DNA from: Solenopsis invicta
Taxonomy: Eukaryota; Arthropoda; Insecta; Hymenoptera; Formicidae
NCBI RefSeq assembly: GCF_016802725.1
Contig: NC_052675.1
Span: 9,623,622-9,687,621, forward strand
Length of the DNA stretch: 64,000 bases
Reading direction: 5' to 3'
The position numbers and the translations under genes are program-made. The notes beneath the pieces are model-generated. The model saw only the letters and a list, made by a program, of their open reading frames with translations. It searched no databases and was not told the origin of the DNA. Shown piece after piece: positions 24,901 through 36,431 of the stretch (positions are counted from its first letter, which is position 1; each line of letters begins with the position of its first letter).

Positions 24901-27900
24901 ATGCTGATGCTGATGTTGATTAAAGTAGAAACAACTTTTGGCCGCTGTCGAGGGTACGTTTCCGTTCGTCAATTTACAAGCGTACTGTGTCGCCACGTTC
25001 CTAACTGTCAATTAATCGCAAATGTAGTAATTGGAATTTGCTGAAGATCGATATAATCTTGATAAGTTTAATTTTCGATGTTACAGGCACGCCAATTAAG
25101 TATATCTCCAGTTTATCAGCAAAAACTTCAAATTAAGATTTAAAAAATGTAAAATTCTTTACCATTATGCCGGTTATTTGTTAAGGTCTCCTGTGCCGGT
25201 GTCTCTATGGAGTTGCTCACCGTCTGCGATCTCGTAATGCCGTATGCAGAATTATCGCCGTAGGATGGCCTGATCGTTTTCTTATTTGGCAATGACGAGC
25301 ACGCTGAAAGGCAAAGTAATTTGCAGGTAAAAATTAGTAGAATAAAATCGCAGAAGAGATAAAAGAGAGAGATGTCTTGTATAATAGATATACAATCCTC
25401 TCACCGACAATCGTGTCACCTTGGCCGATCACCGGGTTACTCCTACTAATGCTGGTTTCCTTCCTAATACTTTCAGATAATCGCCGCAGTCTGGATTTTG
25501 ACCTATAAAAATGTGTTGATGCAGAAAGGAGAAAATTGTTAGTACACGAAATACAGATTTATTAAAATTACAATGAAGAGAACCGATTATATCATATTTT
25601 AACGAGGCAAAATATTCTCCATTGCCTGAAATGATAATGACTGACCACGTGAATAAATATATGCTCACATATTTTTGTGTTTCCGATGCTTTTCGTCCAT
25701 CATCGCGTAAAGCTTATTTCTATATTCGTCGACTGAGAGCTGCACATCATCACTCAACAACGGTACAACGCTGGAGCCCCTCTCCGGTTCGTTTCCACTT
25801 CTGTGAAAACTGTTGAAAGGGGAATTTATATAATATATATTTTAATCTTCATTTACATATTCTTCAAACTTTGTAATTTACAGATGTGCTTCAATTTAAA
25901 AAAAATTACTTTTATGTTCTCACTTGCAGAGGGTAGATAGATTTAAAACTTATGATAAATGTACTCACTCGGCCACATACGGATGCTCTAGCGCCTCGAC
26001 CGCAGTAAGTCGTTGCGTAGGATTGAAGACTATTAAATTGCTAATAAGGTCTAGGGCTTTCTGCGACACCTCCGGCAGCAAATCATTTAAAGTTCGTCTA
26101 GGTCTATTCGGTGTCTTTTCCAACAAATTGGTTCCATAACCGGCGCTGACGGAGATTAAATCTAAAAAAATTATCGAGAGGGATCCAATTGTTGAACATT
26201 TTCTTTCTTTTTTTTTCATAGGATTGTGAAAAGGATACCTTCATCCGTCGGTGGAGGCAAAGTCATCATTATTTTCTCGACTTGGTTTATCGTCGATGAG
26301 CCGGGAAAGAGCGGCTTTCCGAGCAGCATTTCGCCAAGAATACAGCCTAGGGACCACATATCTATTCCCTTCGTGTACCTGAAAATACATTTATGGATAT
26401 ACTGCCATGGATAGAATCCGATCTTTGCGATAGCTCGAACGTCGCGCATAATAGGAATTCTATTTCAAGAGACATTAAAGTTTACACATTTATACGAAGG
26501 TACAAGATATATACACGTATTTTTTTATCACATTAATTCATCGTAAATGGTTACAAATGAATTTTATTCTAATTTATTAAAAGCACTGTAATATAATTAA
26601 ATTATCTTTTTTAGATTATTTTCTAATTAAATTAATAACCAGCGATGTGTCCGACGATCTTAATCAGAATTATTCTTATTCACGTCATCAACGAAAACGC
26701 CAACATCTCTCTTGACATCGCTTCAGATAGAAGAAGGTCGAAATGATATTCCAGTTACGTTACAATTACAATTTAATACGGTCTTATAACTGTTTTAAAT
26801 AAATAAATGTATACCTCTTTGAAGCTATGAGAATCTCTGGCGCGCGGTACCACCGAGTGGCGACGTAGTCCGTCAAAGTTGGATCACTTCCCGTCTCGCC
26901 GTCACCTTCGCCGATCTGTGTAACTGAACGTGCCAGACCAAAGTCCGCGATTTTGCAATGGCATTTTGCATTCAGGAGCACGTTGGATGGCTGCAACGAA
27001 AGAATAACGCAAACTCGACGTAACGAGACAATGCATTCCTTCCCCAAATAAGGGAGCAAATTAAAAGGTTAAACATGCAAAATGTCATGAAAAGTAAAAA
27101 CCGTGGTTTTACAAATAAAAAAATTATTTTGCGCTTTTATATACAGAAAATTAGTATTGAAACGTAGTATAAAACAAAATAATTTGCTAACATAAAGAAA
27201 TTCTGTTTCTTCATGTAAGCAAGTTACGTCTGTTCAAGTTTATCAAATTTTTTTAAGATTTTATTTTCTTATATGAAACATATATGAATAATAAATTGTT
27301 GATTTAATACTAATTTTTTTTGTCTACGATTAAAAAAAATTACAGTAAAATTAAAATAATGGCATACAATTTTTTTAAAACGTAATTAAAAAATTTTACA
27401 CGACTTTTTTTTAATTGCTTTTTTTTATAGATCATAAGACTCGACATTACCTTCAAGTCTCTGTGGATAACGTTGCCTGAGTGTATGTACTTGATCGCCT
27501 TAAAAAGTTGGTACATGATGAAGACCTTGTGGATATCCTTGAGGATGTTGCCCCGCTTAATGACGTTGTGAAGATCGGTTTCTGGGGAAACGGGCCGAAA
27601 CGTGTTTCAGGCCGAAAGTCTGAGAATCGGCGCACATGGCGTGTGACTTTCGTGTGCGTATTTGTGCGTATTCTTCTTCGGATCGGGTAAAACTCACCCA
27701 TGTACTCGAAAACGAGGTAAATGTCCCGATTGTTGTCCGCCTTATGCAGTCCGATCAGCTTTATAATGTTCTCGTGATTGGCGAACGACAGTAAGAACAT
27801 AATCTCGCGGAACGTACGCTGCGCATCCGTCTGATTCCTGAAGGCATCGAAGATCTTCTTCACCGCGACGGTGTCCTTCCTTTTCTTTTCGATCGCTTTC

Positions 27901-29228
27901 CATACTATACCGTAAGCCTGTATAAAAAAAAATTAATATTACAATAAAAAAAAAATTGTTGAATTGACCAAATTTTCTAACTTGATTAAATTTCCTTAAT
28001 TTAAGTATTTATATTTTTTATTTAAGCATTGATACATTTAACTTAAATGCATAAATACTTGAATTGAACAAATTTAATTGAGTTAAAAATTTTAATAAAT
28101 TTAATGATTTTTTTTCTCAGTGTATCATTATAGTGAATCCATAAAGAAAATGGAAGATTTTTAGAAACTCGGTTGTCGCATTTTTCTGTCAAAATTATGA
28201 TTCTTTAGTAAACACGTTTTGTTAATACTTAAGCAAGTATAAACATTAATAATTAATGCAAACATGAATTATATATGCACAATTGTTTTACATTAACCGT
28301 TTCTTTATTTTTTCATGTGCATTAGCAATTGAAATTATCTCAATTGCGCTATAAAATATGAGGAAATACGCGAGCATACGGTGCATGAATATTGCATAAA
28401 TTGCATTATCAGGATATGAATAAGAATGTCTCGCAACCTGTCATCAGATACAAATTATGCAAATACGTGTCTAACAAAAATTGGCTTGCGGTACCTTAAT
28501 CCGTTTGTCGTCGTTGCGACGACAACGTTATCGATTGTCTCCAACTTTACTTTTCCTGATGGATAATCATGACGATTATTGATATTCTCAAAAGTTGAAA
28601 AGTTTCTATCGTATACCATAATGCATACCTTGCACGATTTAATATATTTTTTTTTAATGATTGAGGCAGCAATAAGAACATAAAAAAATACTTTCAATGC
28701 AAATAGATTTAAAAAATGTTAAATAGTCAAAAAAAGATTTCACGTAAAGCAATTGTAGAAAAATTTCAAAACAATTTTAATAAAATATCAAAAAAATTCG
28801 TCGGTTTTTATAAAACACTTTAAAATATCAAAAGAACATAGATGTATTGAATTTTGAGTTTTCTATCAAACTGTACACTCATCATATTTAAAAATTTGAT
28901 TCTTATCTTTAGAATATTTAATATGACGCAATATCTGAATAAAATATAATATAATTCACGTACAGACACTTTCGGAGTATGTAAAATTGTAATTTATGCG
29001 AGCACGTTTTACGTCAATCCGCGCATCGTTATCTTTTTATTTCACACGGAGATAAAGGTATAATTCGCGTAGAACTAGCTTCCGCAAATTTTCGGCGCGC
29101 AGGAAGGGGATGAACGCGGGGGAGGATAACGTTATTACCCCTTTGCCAAGACGTCGCACTATGTCGTACTGTTTGCTGATATGCGCGTCAATCTCGGAGA
29201 CCTTCTCCGCGGCCTTTTTCCCCGACAT
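23603..29228 (-). CDS. Erk7: Erk7 / MAPK15, atypical MAP kinase, 11 coding exons
   Basis: Serine/threonine kinase of the ERK7/8 branch, known in other animals for roles at cilia, in secretion and in autophagy. Exons in transcript order: 29139-29228, 27698-27917, 27451-27581, 26815-26990, 26239-26378, 25969-26161, 25669-25809, 25405-25502, 25163-25303, 24817-25004, 23603-24238. All join in phase to 717 residues. The kinase domain spans about 22-310: glycine loop GKGAYGIVW, catalytic Lys50 in VAVKK, HRDLK at 143-147, DFG at 163-165, WYRAPEI. The activation loop reads TDY (187-189) in place of the usual TEY. The long C-terminal tail is low in complexity, with His/Gln repeats near 473-490. I chose the ATG at 29228; an in-frame ATG at 29360 would add 44 residues. 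GTGAGT overlaps the stop, so a further 3' exon is possible. Intron 1 and intron 3 each carry a small MITE. Confidence 0.92.
27144..27324. mobile_element. TA-flanked MITE in an Erk7 intron
   Basis: A 181-bp palindromic element between TA dinucleotides (27142-27143 and 27325-27326). The ends are CAGAAAATTAG and, inverted, GACAAAAAAAATTAG. Internal parts (TTCATGTAAGCAAGTTACGTCTGTTC) resemble the element at 46632-46879, so the two are diverged members of one family. It lies in the intron between Erk7 coding exons 3 and 4. Confidence 0.6.
27942..28122. mobile_element. TA-flanked MITE close to the Erk7 exon 2 acceptor
   Basis: A 181-bp AT-rich element between TA dinucleotides (27940-27941 and 28123-28124), with ends CAATAAAAAAAAAATTG and, inverted, CACTGAGAAAAAAAATC. 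Inner arms pair imperfectly. Its near edge is only 25 bp from the 3' splice site of Erk7 coding exon 2 (exon edge at 27917), so it may contribute the branch-point region. The call rests on ends and flanks only. Confidence 0.5.
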
Positions 29229-30218
29229 CGTCGCAGCGGCGGCGCCGTCGGCGGAACCCTCAGGTCGCTGAGAACGCGGTCCCGGGACGCGGTCGAGTCT
29301 TCGCACGTGGGTGAGTCTTTCGAGCGGACGCGGAGAGTAGTGCGAGCCGTCGCGGCGCATTCACATCTTCGTACATCGGGCGGGCGACCCCCGGTCGAGG
29401 TAATATTTTTTTTCACGCGACCCTCTCCGCACGATAATGCGTGCCTTTGTTTACGGAATTGATGGCAGTTGCCGAGGCGACCGTGTCCACGGGTTGCCAG
29501 CGATGTCGCGGATCGCGGTGTCGCGCGATCACCTGTATGTAGATATATGTATATTACAGGTAGCTCAAGACCATGCATCGAGGAACACGTCAGAAGTGTA
29601 GGGGAAACGCTAAAGTTTAAAAATTAATCGAGATAAATATTTGATATTTTTCCCCCTTGCCTCTTCCACGTTATACCTTTCCGTTCACGTTTTATGTAGA
29701 GTTTTATATTTTTGTGCGTCCTATAATTCATCCAAACTCTTTACGATACCTATGAATTAATGAGAAGTTTATGTTTTAAATAAAGTTCTTTTTTAAATTA
29801 AAGTTTACAAAAATAAAGCGCGCGAATATTGTACATTATATTTTTTTATTTCTAAAGGTTTTTCTTTATTCTTTGTTATGTAACGTACATTAATTTTTTT
29901 TATTGCTTACATTATAATCTGTATTATATAGCACATAGCGTATTTTTTTCATAAAATAAATTGCACATGCATATATTTCCTTTTATTCTACTGAATAAAT
30001 TACTCAAAATACGTGGATATATTATCTTTTTTTTAGTTTCGTCGAAGATGCATCCTATTTTATCGACGTCGAGCGCCATCTGTGAAAATGCGGCGTCGCA
30101 CCGGTCGCACGACCACGCAGAAAGCAAGCAAGTGGACAAGAAGATGGACGATTTCTCATAGCGTGAAGGAGATAACAGTAATATATTTATCGCTGCAAAT
30201 ACACTGATTACGAGCACA
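29229..30218. promoter_or_regulatory. Bidirectional promoter interval between Erk7 and SF3A1
   Basis: The start codons of Erk7 (-) and SF3A1 (+) are only 990 bp apart in divergent orientation, so both promoters must lie here unless leaders extend elsewhere. The Erk7 side (to about 29530) is CpG-rich and lacks a TATA box, which suits housekeeping-type initiation. The SF3A1 side is AT-rich. A pyrimidine-rich AG at about 30037 might end a leader intron of SF3A1. Confidence 0.5.
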
Positions 30219-33200
30219 ATGCCTGCGCCAGAAGTCGCGGTACCGCAGCCGCCGGCCACTGAGAACGAGGAGAACAACGTTCCCTCGTCGCAACCGATCG
30301 TGGGCATCATTTATCCGCCGCCTGAGGTTAGGAGTATCCTTTGCCAATACTCTCGGAATGCGAGAACTGCGTTTAACGAATATTCGCTACGGAACTGCGA
30401 GGAACGCGACGCAGAAAGCGTATTTTGTATACGCCAACTAGTTCTGGCGGCAATATTGTTTTGATGTGTGAATTGTTTATTTGTTTTTTCTTATGCAAAA
30501 GTTCAGATATCGTTGATAAAACCGCCAGTTTCGTAGCCAGGAACGGGCCGGAATTTGAATCCAGGATCAGACAGAACGAGTTGGGCAATCCCAAGTTCAA
30601 TTTTTTGAACTTTGGTGATCCTTATCATGCTTACTATCAGCATAAAGTAAAGGAATTCAAGGAAGGGAAAGGTCAGGAACCCACGGTAGGTTCAGCTCCT
30701 GGGAAAACCGTTAATCTCACCGCGCATCAAAAGCAGCAAGAAATCTTGAAGCAAGTCGAACAACCGTTTGTACCCAAGGATCCACCAACCGAGTTTGAAT
30801 TTATCGCAGATCCTCCTTCTATATCTGCTTTGGATCTGTAAGTAATAATCTTTATATATAGATAATTAATATTTTTTACATGACAGTGCATTAATAAAAT
30901 AAAACTTTCCTTTCAGAGACATTGTGAAGCTAACCGCTCAATTTGTTGCACGTAATGGAAGACAGTTTTTGACCAACTTAATGAATCGTGAGCAAAGAAA
31001 TTTCCAGTTTGATTTCCTGCGGCCTCAGCATTCCTTGTTTCAGTATTTTACTAAACTCTTGGAGCAGTACACCAAGGTAAATAGCAGTATTCCTGTTTCA
31101 AAGTCTATATAAGTTTACTGTTTGTAAAACTAAAAAAGTTTTTAATGTACATTTTTTTTATAGGTACTGATTCCACCAAAAGATTTATTGCCGCGTCTCA
31201 AGGATGAAGCACTCAATATGGATAAAATTTTGGAACAGGTGAAATATCGTGCAGAATATTTAAAATATCAAGAAGCACAAAGACGTAAGGAGGAGGAGGA
31301 ATTGGAAAGGGAAAGGGTTGCCTATGCACAAATTGACTGGCACGATTTCGTCGTAGTTGAGACTGTGGATTATCAACAGTTTGAAGTCGGTAATTTCCCA
31401 GCGCCGACAACACCAGACGAAGTCGGCGCACGTGTCCTTATGCAGGTTTGATCATAAATTTCTGTATTATTAACATTTTTATTTCATTGATTAATTATGT
31501 AAAATACTGTACCAAGTAATATATCAATTGTACAACAATTAATAATATTTACAGGAACGTATAGAAGATGGTGAGGATGTAGAAATGCAAATTGATAGTG
31601 ACGCAGACGATGAAACGCAGACTCGCACAGACGGCGAGAAAACCGATCGTGCGAAAGATAATAATCAAGTAAGTGTATTCCATATTTATGATATAGATTT
31701 GTTTTATGATTTGATTATTTGTATTATACTACTATTTAATATTTTCAGGTGCAAGATATGGAGGAAGATTCTAGCGATGAGGATGATGTGTCTCCACCAG
31801 GTGACACTCACAAATCTAAAGAACCCAAACCACGAGAAACGAGCATGCAACCGCCTCCATTGCCGCCTACGCCAGGAAACGTGGTAGTTAAGAAAGGATA
31901 CGATCCAAAACAACATGGTAAGCATATTTTTCAATTATCAATTAGAATTATTGGTTACTCTAATAAATCTGTATTTTACTCTCAATATTTTTATAGCTCC
32001 TAAAACTAGTCGTCCTGCGGCTCCTGATGAGTACCTGATTTCTCCGATTACTGGCGAACGTATTCCCGCTAGTAAGGTGCAAGAACATATGCGTATCGGA
32101 TTGTTGGATCCACGCTGGGTCGAGCAGAGAGACAAGCATCTGGATAAATTGGCGCAGGAGACTGTATTCGCACCGGGCACGGCGATCGAGGCGAGTCTCA
32201 AGCAACTTGCCGAGAGGCGTACCGATATCTTCGGTGTAGGCGATGAAGAAACTGCAATTGGTAAGAAGATTGGCGAAGAGGACAAAAAGAAGGATGACAA
32301 GGTTACATGGGACGGTCACACCTCGAGTGTGGAAGCAGCGACGAGAGCAGCGCGGGCCAACATTACGCTTGAAGAACAAATTCATCAGATACATAAGGTC
32401 AAGGGTCTTTTGCCTGATGAGGAGAAGGAGAAGATCGGTCCGAAACCAGTAAATCGCGCAACCGAGCTTTCTCATATGGCTGCTGCCGCTTCAAAGCCGC
32501 AAGCTACATTGAAAGCACCTCCGAAGCCTCCTGCACCAAAGCCTATACCAGTACCTACTCAACCTCCTCCACCGCCGACCATGAGTATGCCTACTATGGG
32601 TATACCCCAACCAATGATGCCACAGCCACCGATGATGATGATGGCACCTATGCCACCTATGGCGCCTAGACCACCACCTCTGATGAGTACGAAATTTTTT
32701 TATATATCTTGAAAAATATATTTTCTAATCGGATTTTTATAGATAAAACTAATCGAAATAAAATCTGTTGTAGCCCCGGCGATGTCACCATTTATGCCAA
32801 CGCCACCGCCAATACAGCCACCAATGACGGCCGCTGTAAGTAATTTGTTATAATACAACTCCACTAATTATTGTTTTCTATTTTAAAATTTATTTATTTA
32901 AAATTTTTTTTTAAAGATTGGGTTAAAACATCCTGCTAGTAAACCATTGGAAGATGAACCGCAAGCTAAAAAACTGAGAACCGAGGACTCATTAATTCCA
33001 GAACAACAGTTTCTTGCTAGAAATAAGGTAAAAAAAATTAATGTCAATTTACTGAAGAGCTCAAATTATGTGAGTAAACTTGTAAAAGAAAAAAATTCCA
33101 ACTCTCTTTTTTCAGGGTCCTGTACAAATTAACATAGCTGTGCCTATGATGACAGAGAAGGCTGAATGGAAATTGAACGGTCAGACATTGAATGTTACTT

Positions 33201-33472
33201 TACAAGTAAGCGATACTGTGGCAACTATGAAAGCGCTTATTCACGAACAAATTGGCATGCCACCTGGGAAACAAAAATTACAATACGAGGTAATAAAAAT
33301 TAATAATTTTTTGTCGTATACATGATTATGAATAATTATAGCATTCTGTAAATGTAACTCTTGTTTCCAGGGAATGTTCTTCAAAGATAATAATACTCTT
33401 GCATATTATAATTTAACATCCGGTAATGTTATCAACTTGCTACCGAAGGAGAGAGGTGGTAGGAAAAAGTAA
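30219..33472 (+). CDS. SF3A1: Splicing factor 3A subunit 1 (SF3a120), 11 exons
   Basis: Subunit of SF3a in the 17S U2 snRNP, needed for pre-spliceosome assembly in the nucleus. Exons: 30219-30333, 30507-30837, 30917-31076, 31164-31445, 31555-31668, 31749-31917, 31997-32686, 32774-32835, 32917-33027, 33116-33289, 33371-33472. All phases agree and give 769 residues, close to the 793 of human SF3A1. Two SURP domains lie at about 39-90 and 149-205 (both with FVARNG followed by F.FL and Y/F-rich ends). The Prp21-type segment IDWHDFVVVETVDY is near 255, followed by an acidic Asp/Glu/Ser stretch, the block DEYLISPITGERIPASK, a Pro/Met-rich region near 540-620 and a C-terminal ubiquitin-like domain from about 680, ending in the basic GGRKK. 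The N-terminal PIVGIIYPPPEVRNIVDK fixes the start. Nothing is missing or broken. AATAAA motifs occur at 33472 (overlapping the stop) and 33652. Confidence 0.97.
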
Positions 33473-33700
33473 ATAAAAGGGTAAATATATAAATTAAATA
33501 TACAGAATTATTATAATAGTGATGTGTTATATCATTTATTGATATAACCCTAACAATTTTATTGCTGTAACCATTTTGAAGTATCATATGATCAAAATAT
33601 ATATTGTGTTTATTCTTAAGATCATATAATACATATAACAATTATAATATTAATAAATATTACATCAAATAAGATTCTTTTTATTATAATTTAAGCTTGA

Positions 33701-33799
33701 TTTCTTTTACATTGCAAAAGAAATCACGCTCATTCTTTTGCATCGTAAAAAAAATTGCGCTTAGTCTTGTGTTCATGTAATACATAAACACAAGACTAA
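33701..33799. other. Two hairpins between convergent genes
   Basis: In the 820-bp gap between the ends of SF3A1 and XYLB there is a perfect 13-bp stem, TTAGTCTTGTGTT (33761-33773) pairing with AACACAAGACTAA (33787-33799) over a 13-nt loop. Just upstream, TTTCTTTT pairs with AAAAGAAA. They may be remnants of a palindromic MITE or affect 3' end formation; no function is shown. Confidence 0.55.
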
Positions 33800-33980
33800 A
33801 CTTCGACGAATCTTATTCATAGGCAGAAAAAGATTTACGTCAAATTTGGTTGACATGAATATATCATTAATTTTTAGGTGTAGTGATTGCTACAATTTAT
33901 CAATTATTTGTGAATTATTTCAAAATGTTTGATGGATATATCTTTTTCTGTATAATTGTTTTATATATTAGAATAATCAT

Positions 33981-33986
33981 TTTATT
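33981..33986 (-). terminator. Candidate XYLB poly(A) signal
   Basis: TTTATT on the plus strand reads AATAAA on the minus strand, about 310 bp after the XYLB stop codon. It is the nearest canonical hexamer I noted. Confidence 0.35.
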
Positions 33987-34292
33987 TTTAAAGCTTTTTA
34001 AAAAAATAAAAAAGCATCATATGTTATTTACAATATCAATTGAAGCTCAGGCTAAGAGAATTTTTTTACATATTCGTACATGTATTGTACGAGAGATTCT
34101 CACTCGTATATAAAATGCTTTTCTTTCAAGATACAATAGAAAGTAGATGTATAAATTTCAGTATTCTAAATAATTTAATAATATGTTTAGTAAAATTCTC
34201 TCAAATAGCCCAAATCTATCACTTTATATTACTCTGAGAATATCGCGCATAAGAGAGGTCCTTTTTAGAATATTTTTTTATATATACAAGAT

Positions 34293-36364
34293 TTACACAT
34301 GCTTTTGTTCGCTCCTCTTCTTCAATATCTGATCTATGATTTTGCGATAACGCACGGTCATGGGTCTATAAATCTGAAAATATTAATCAATTTTGATAGT
34401 AAAAGATATCTATTCAAAATTTTTTTTACTTACCGATTCGGCATCATCGTAAGGCTGGCACACCAGCGTCAATTCTGGCAGACAGCGTGTAATTTCGTCG
34501 AAGTTGCAATTGTTTCGTAGCAAACCGTGTTTTGCTTGATACGCTGCACCCATCATAGCCGAATTGGCTGCTTCCTATATCCGACAAAATTGTGAAAGGT
34601 CTCTTCGAGTATATTAAATATGAATAATAATAATCATCGCAATGTGTTTACCATGATATATACTGGCGAATTAAACACGTCGGAAAGCACTTGCAGTATA
34701 GTTTTATTTATAGAAGCACCTCCCGTTGCAATTATCCGAGTATTAGGTCCTTCATTAAAAAAAAAAGAAATTATCAGAAATTTTTGTGAAGTAAGATCGT
34801 AAAAGAGAAATTTTCATAGGGGATTGCTTACCGATGACAAATCCAAAGTCTTCAGCGTATGCTCTCTTTGCGACAAATTGACCCTCGATTAGCGCTCTAA
34901 CTTCCACTTCCTTCGAACTGTATCGAGAGATCTCGTCATTGGCCTTGTTATATCTATAATCTCCAATGACGAAAGGTAGAATCTCTTGCGTATCGAAATA
35001 CAATGCGAAATTGCCGAAATTTCCTCGCGGAGTACTTTCTAACAATTCGTTGAATATCTGCCAGCTACCTTGCGCGGCATCGTTCCGTATCCTTTCGCGA
35101 GTCAAAGAACCGTTTTTAAAGCTGCAATGCAAAATTGCTGTTCATTGGTTTTTATATTGTAGTAGTAAATGAATGACAGAAGACGCTTACCAGAGTAACG
35201 CCATGTAAGCCTGATCGTCTACTGGATTACACAGTACGTGACCGTCTGTTATGGTCTTGGGTTCGTTCAACCATAGGAATAAGGTATCGCTCGTACCCAA
35301 ACTGCAAGCGATATCACCTTCTTTTAGCCTCATACCTACGTATCATTCTTGTCGTAAGTACAACGGCATGTTCTAAAGTTGTTGTTCGCGAAATTAAACG
35401 AAAAATCGTGGCCAAGTGCACGAGTGACACTGCGTACCTAGTAAGGAGCCAGGATTGTCCCCGGTGAACGCGATTATCCTACATTCCTCATTGAAACCGA
35501 ATCTTTCCACGAAGTAAGGCGATATAGGGCCGATATCGCTGTACGATGAAACGGGCTTACCCAGTTTCTCTCTCAGCCCCGTTGCGCAAGTCTATCAAGT
35601 ACGTACATTAAATACACAGCGAGCAGGCGTTAAACACAAACGTATACAATGCTATTTTACCTCCAATAACATATCATCCCAGTCTTTCGTACGGATATTT
35701 AGCAGATTCATGCCCGAGCCATCCGACCAGTCGATGGGCGCGTAATCGCCCAGAAACAAGGAGGCGATAAAATTGCTGACCAAGGAGATCCTCTGGAAAA
35801 ATGGGGTGAGAAAGAACGGGACACGCGTAAATAACAATATTCGGCTCAGACGCGTTTTAGAAGCGGCACAAAGCGTATGACGCACAGCTTTGATCATCGT
35901 GATATAATTAGAGGCGTTAAATCACACGGCGGTTACGTCGCAGAAATTTTTAGATTGCACACTTCTGTCAGTGAGACGTTTTAAGAGGAAATGAAAACGT
36001 GATTAATCGTAAGAACGCGAGTCAATAGAAATTCGATATTAATTGCTACACATCGTCTACACACTTGCAAAACTACAATAGACACACTCGTAAAATAAAC
36101 AATTATATAGAAATTGTAGGATCAATCAGTATAGCCATACGTAACGAATACCTCGGTCGGATTGCCGTTTTCATTTTTTCGAAGGAAGCCACGAGTTTTT
36201 AGTAGGTAATACCTCAGTGCTGCAGTAGGCTTCCGGCTTCGTGCGTGCTATTTTCGCAATCTGCGGTCCTGAGAATCTCTCGTACGCCCGTGAACCCGTT
36301 ATTTCCGCTAATTTCTGAAATCACAGCGGCGCACGGATAACTATAAATGCCGTCGGCCTCCTGG

Positions 36365-36431
<67 letters not shown>

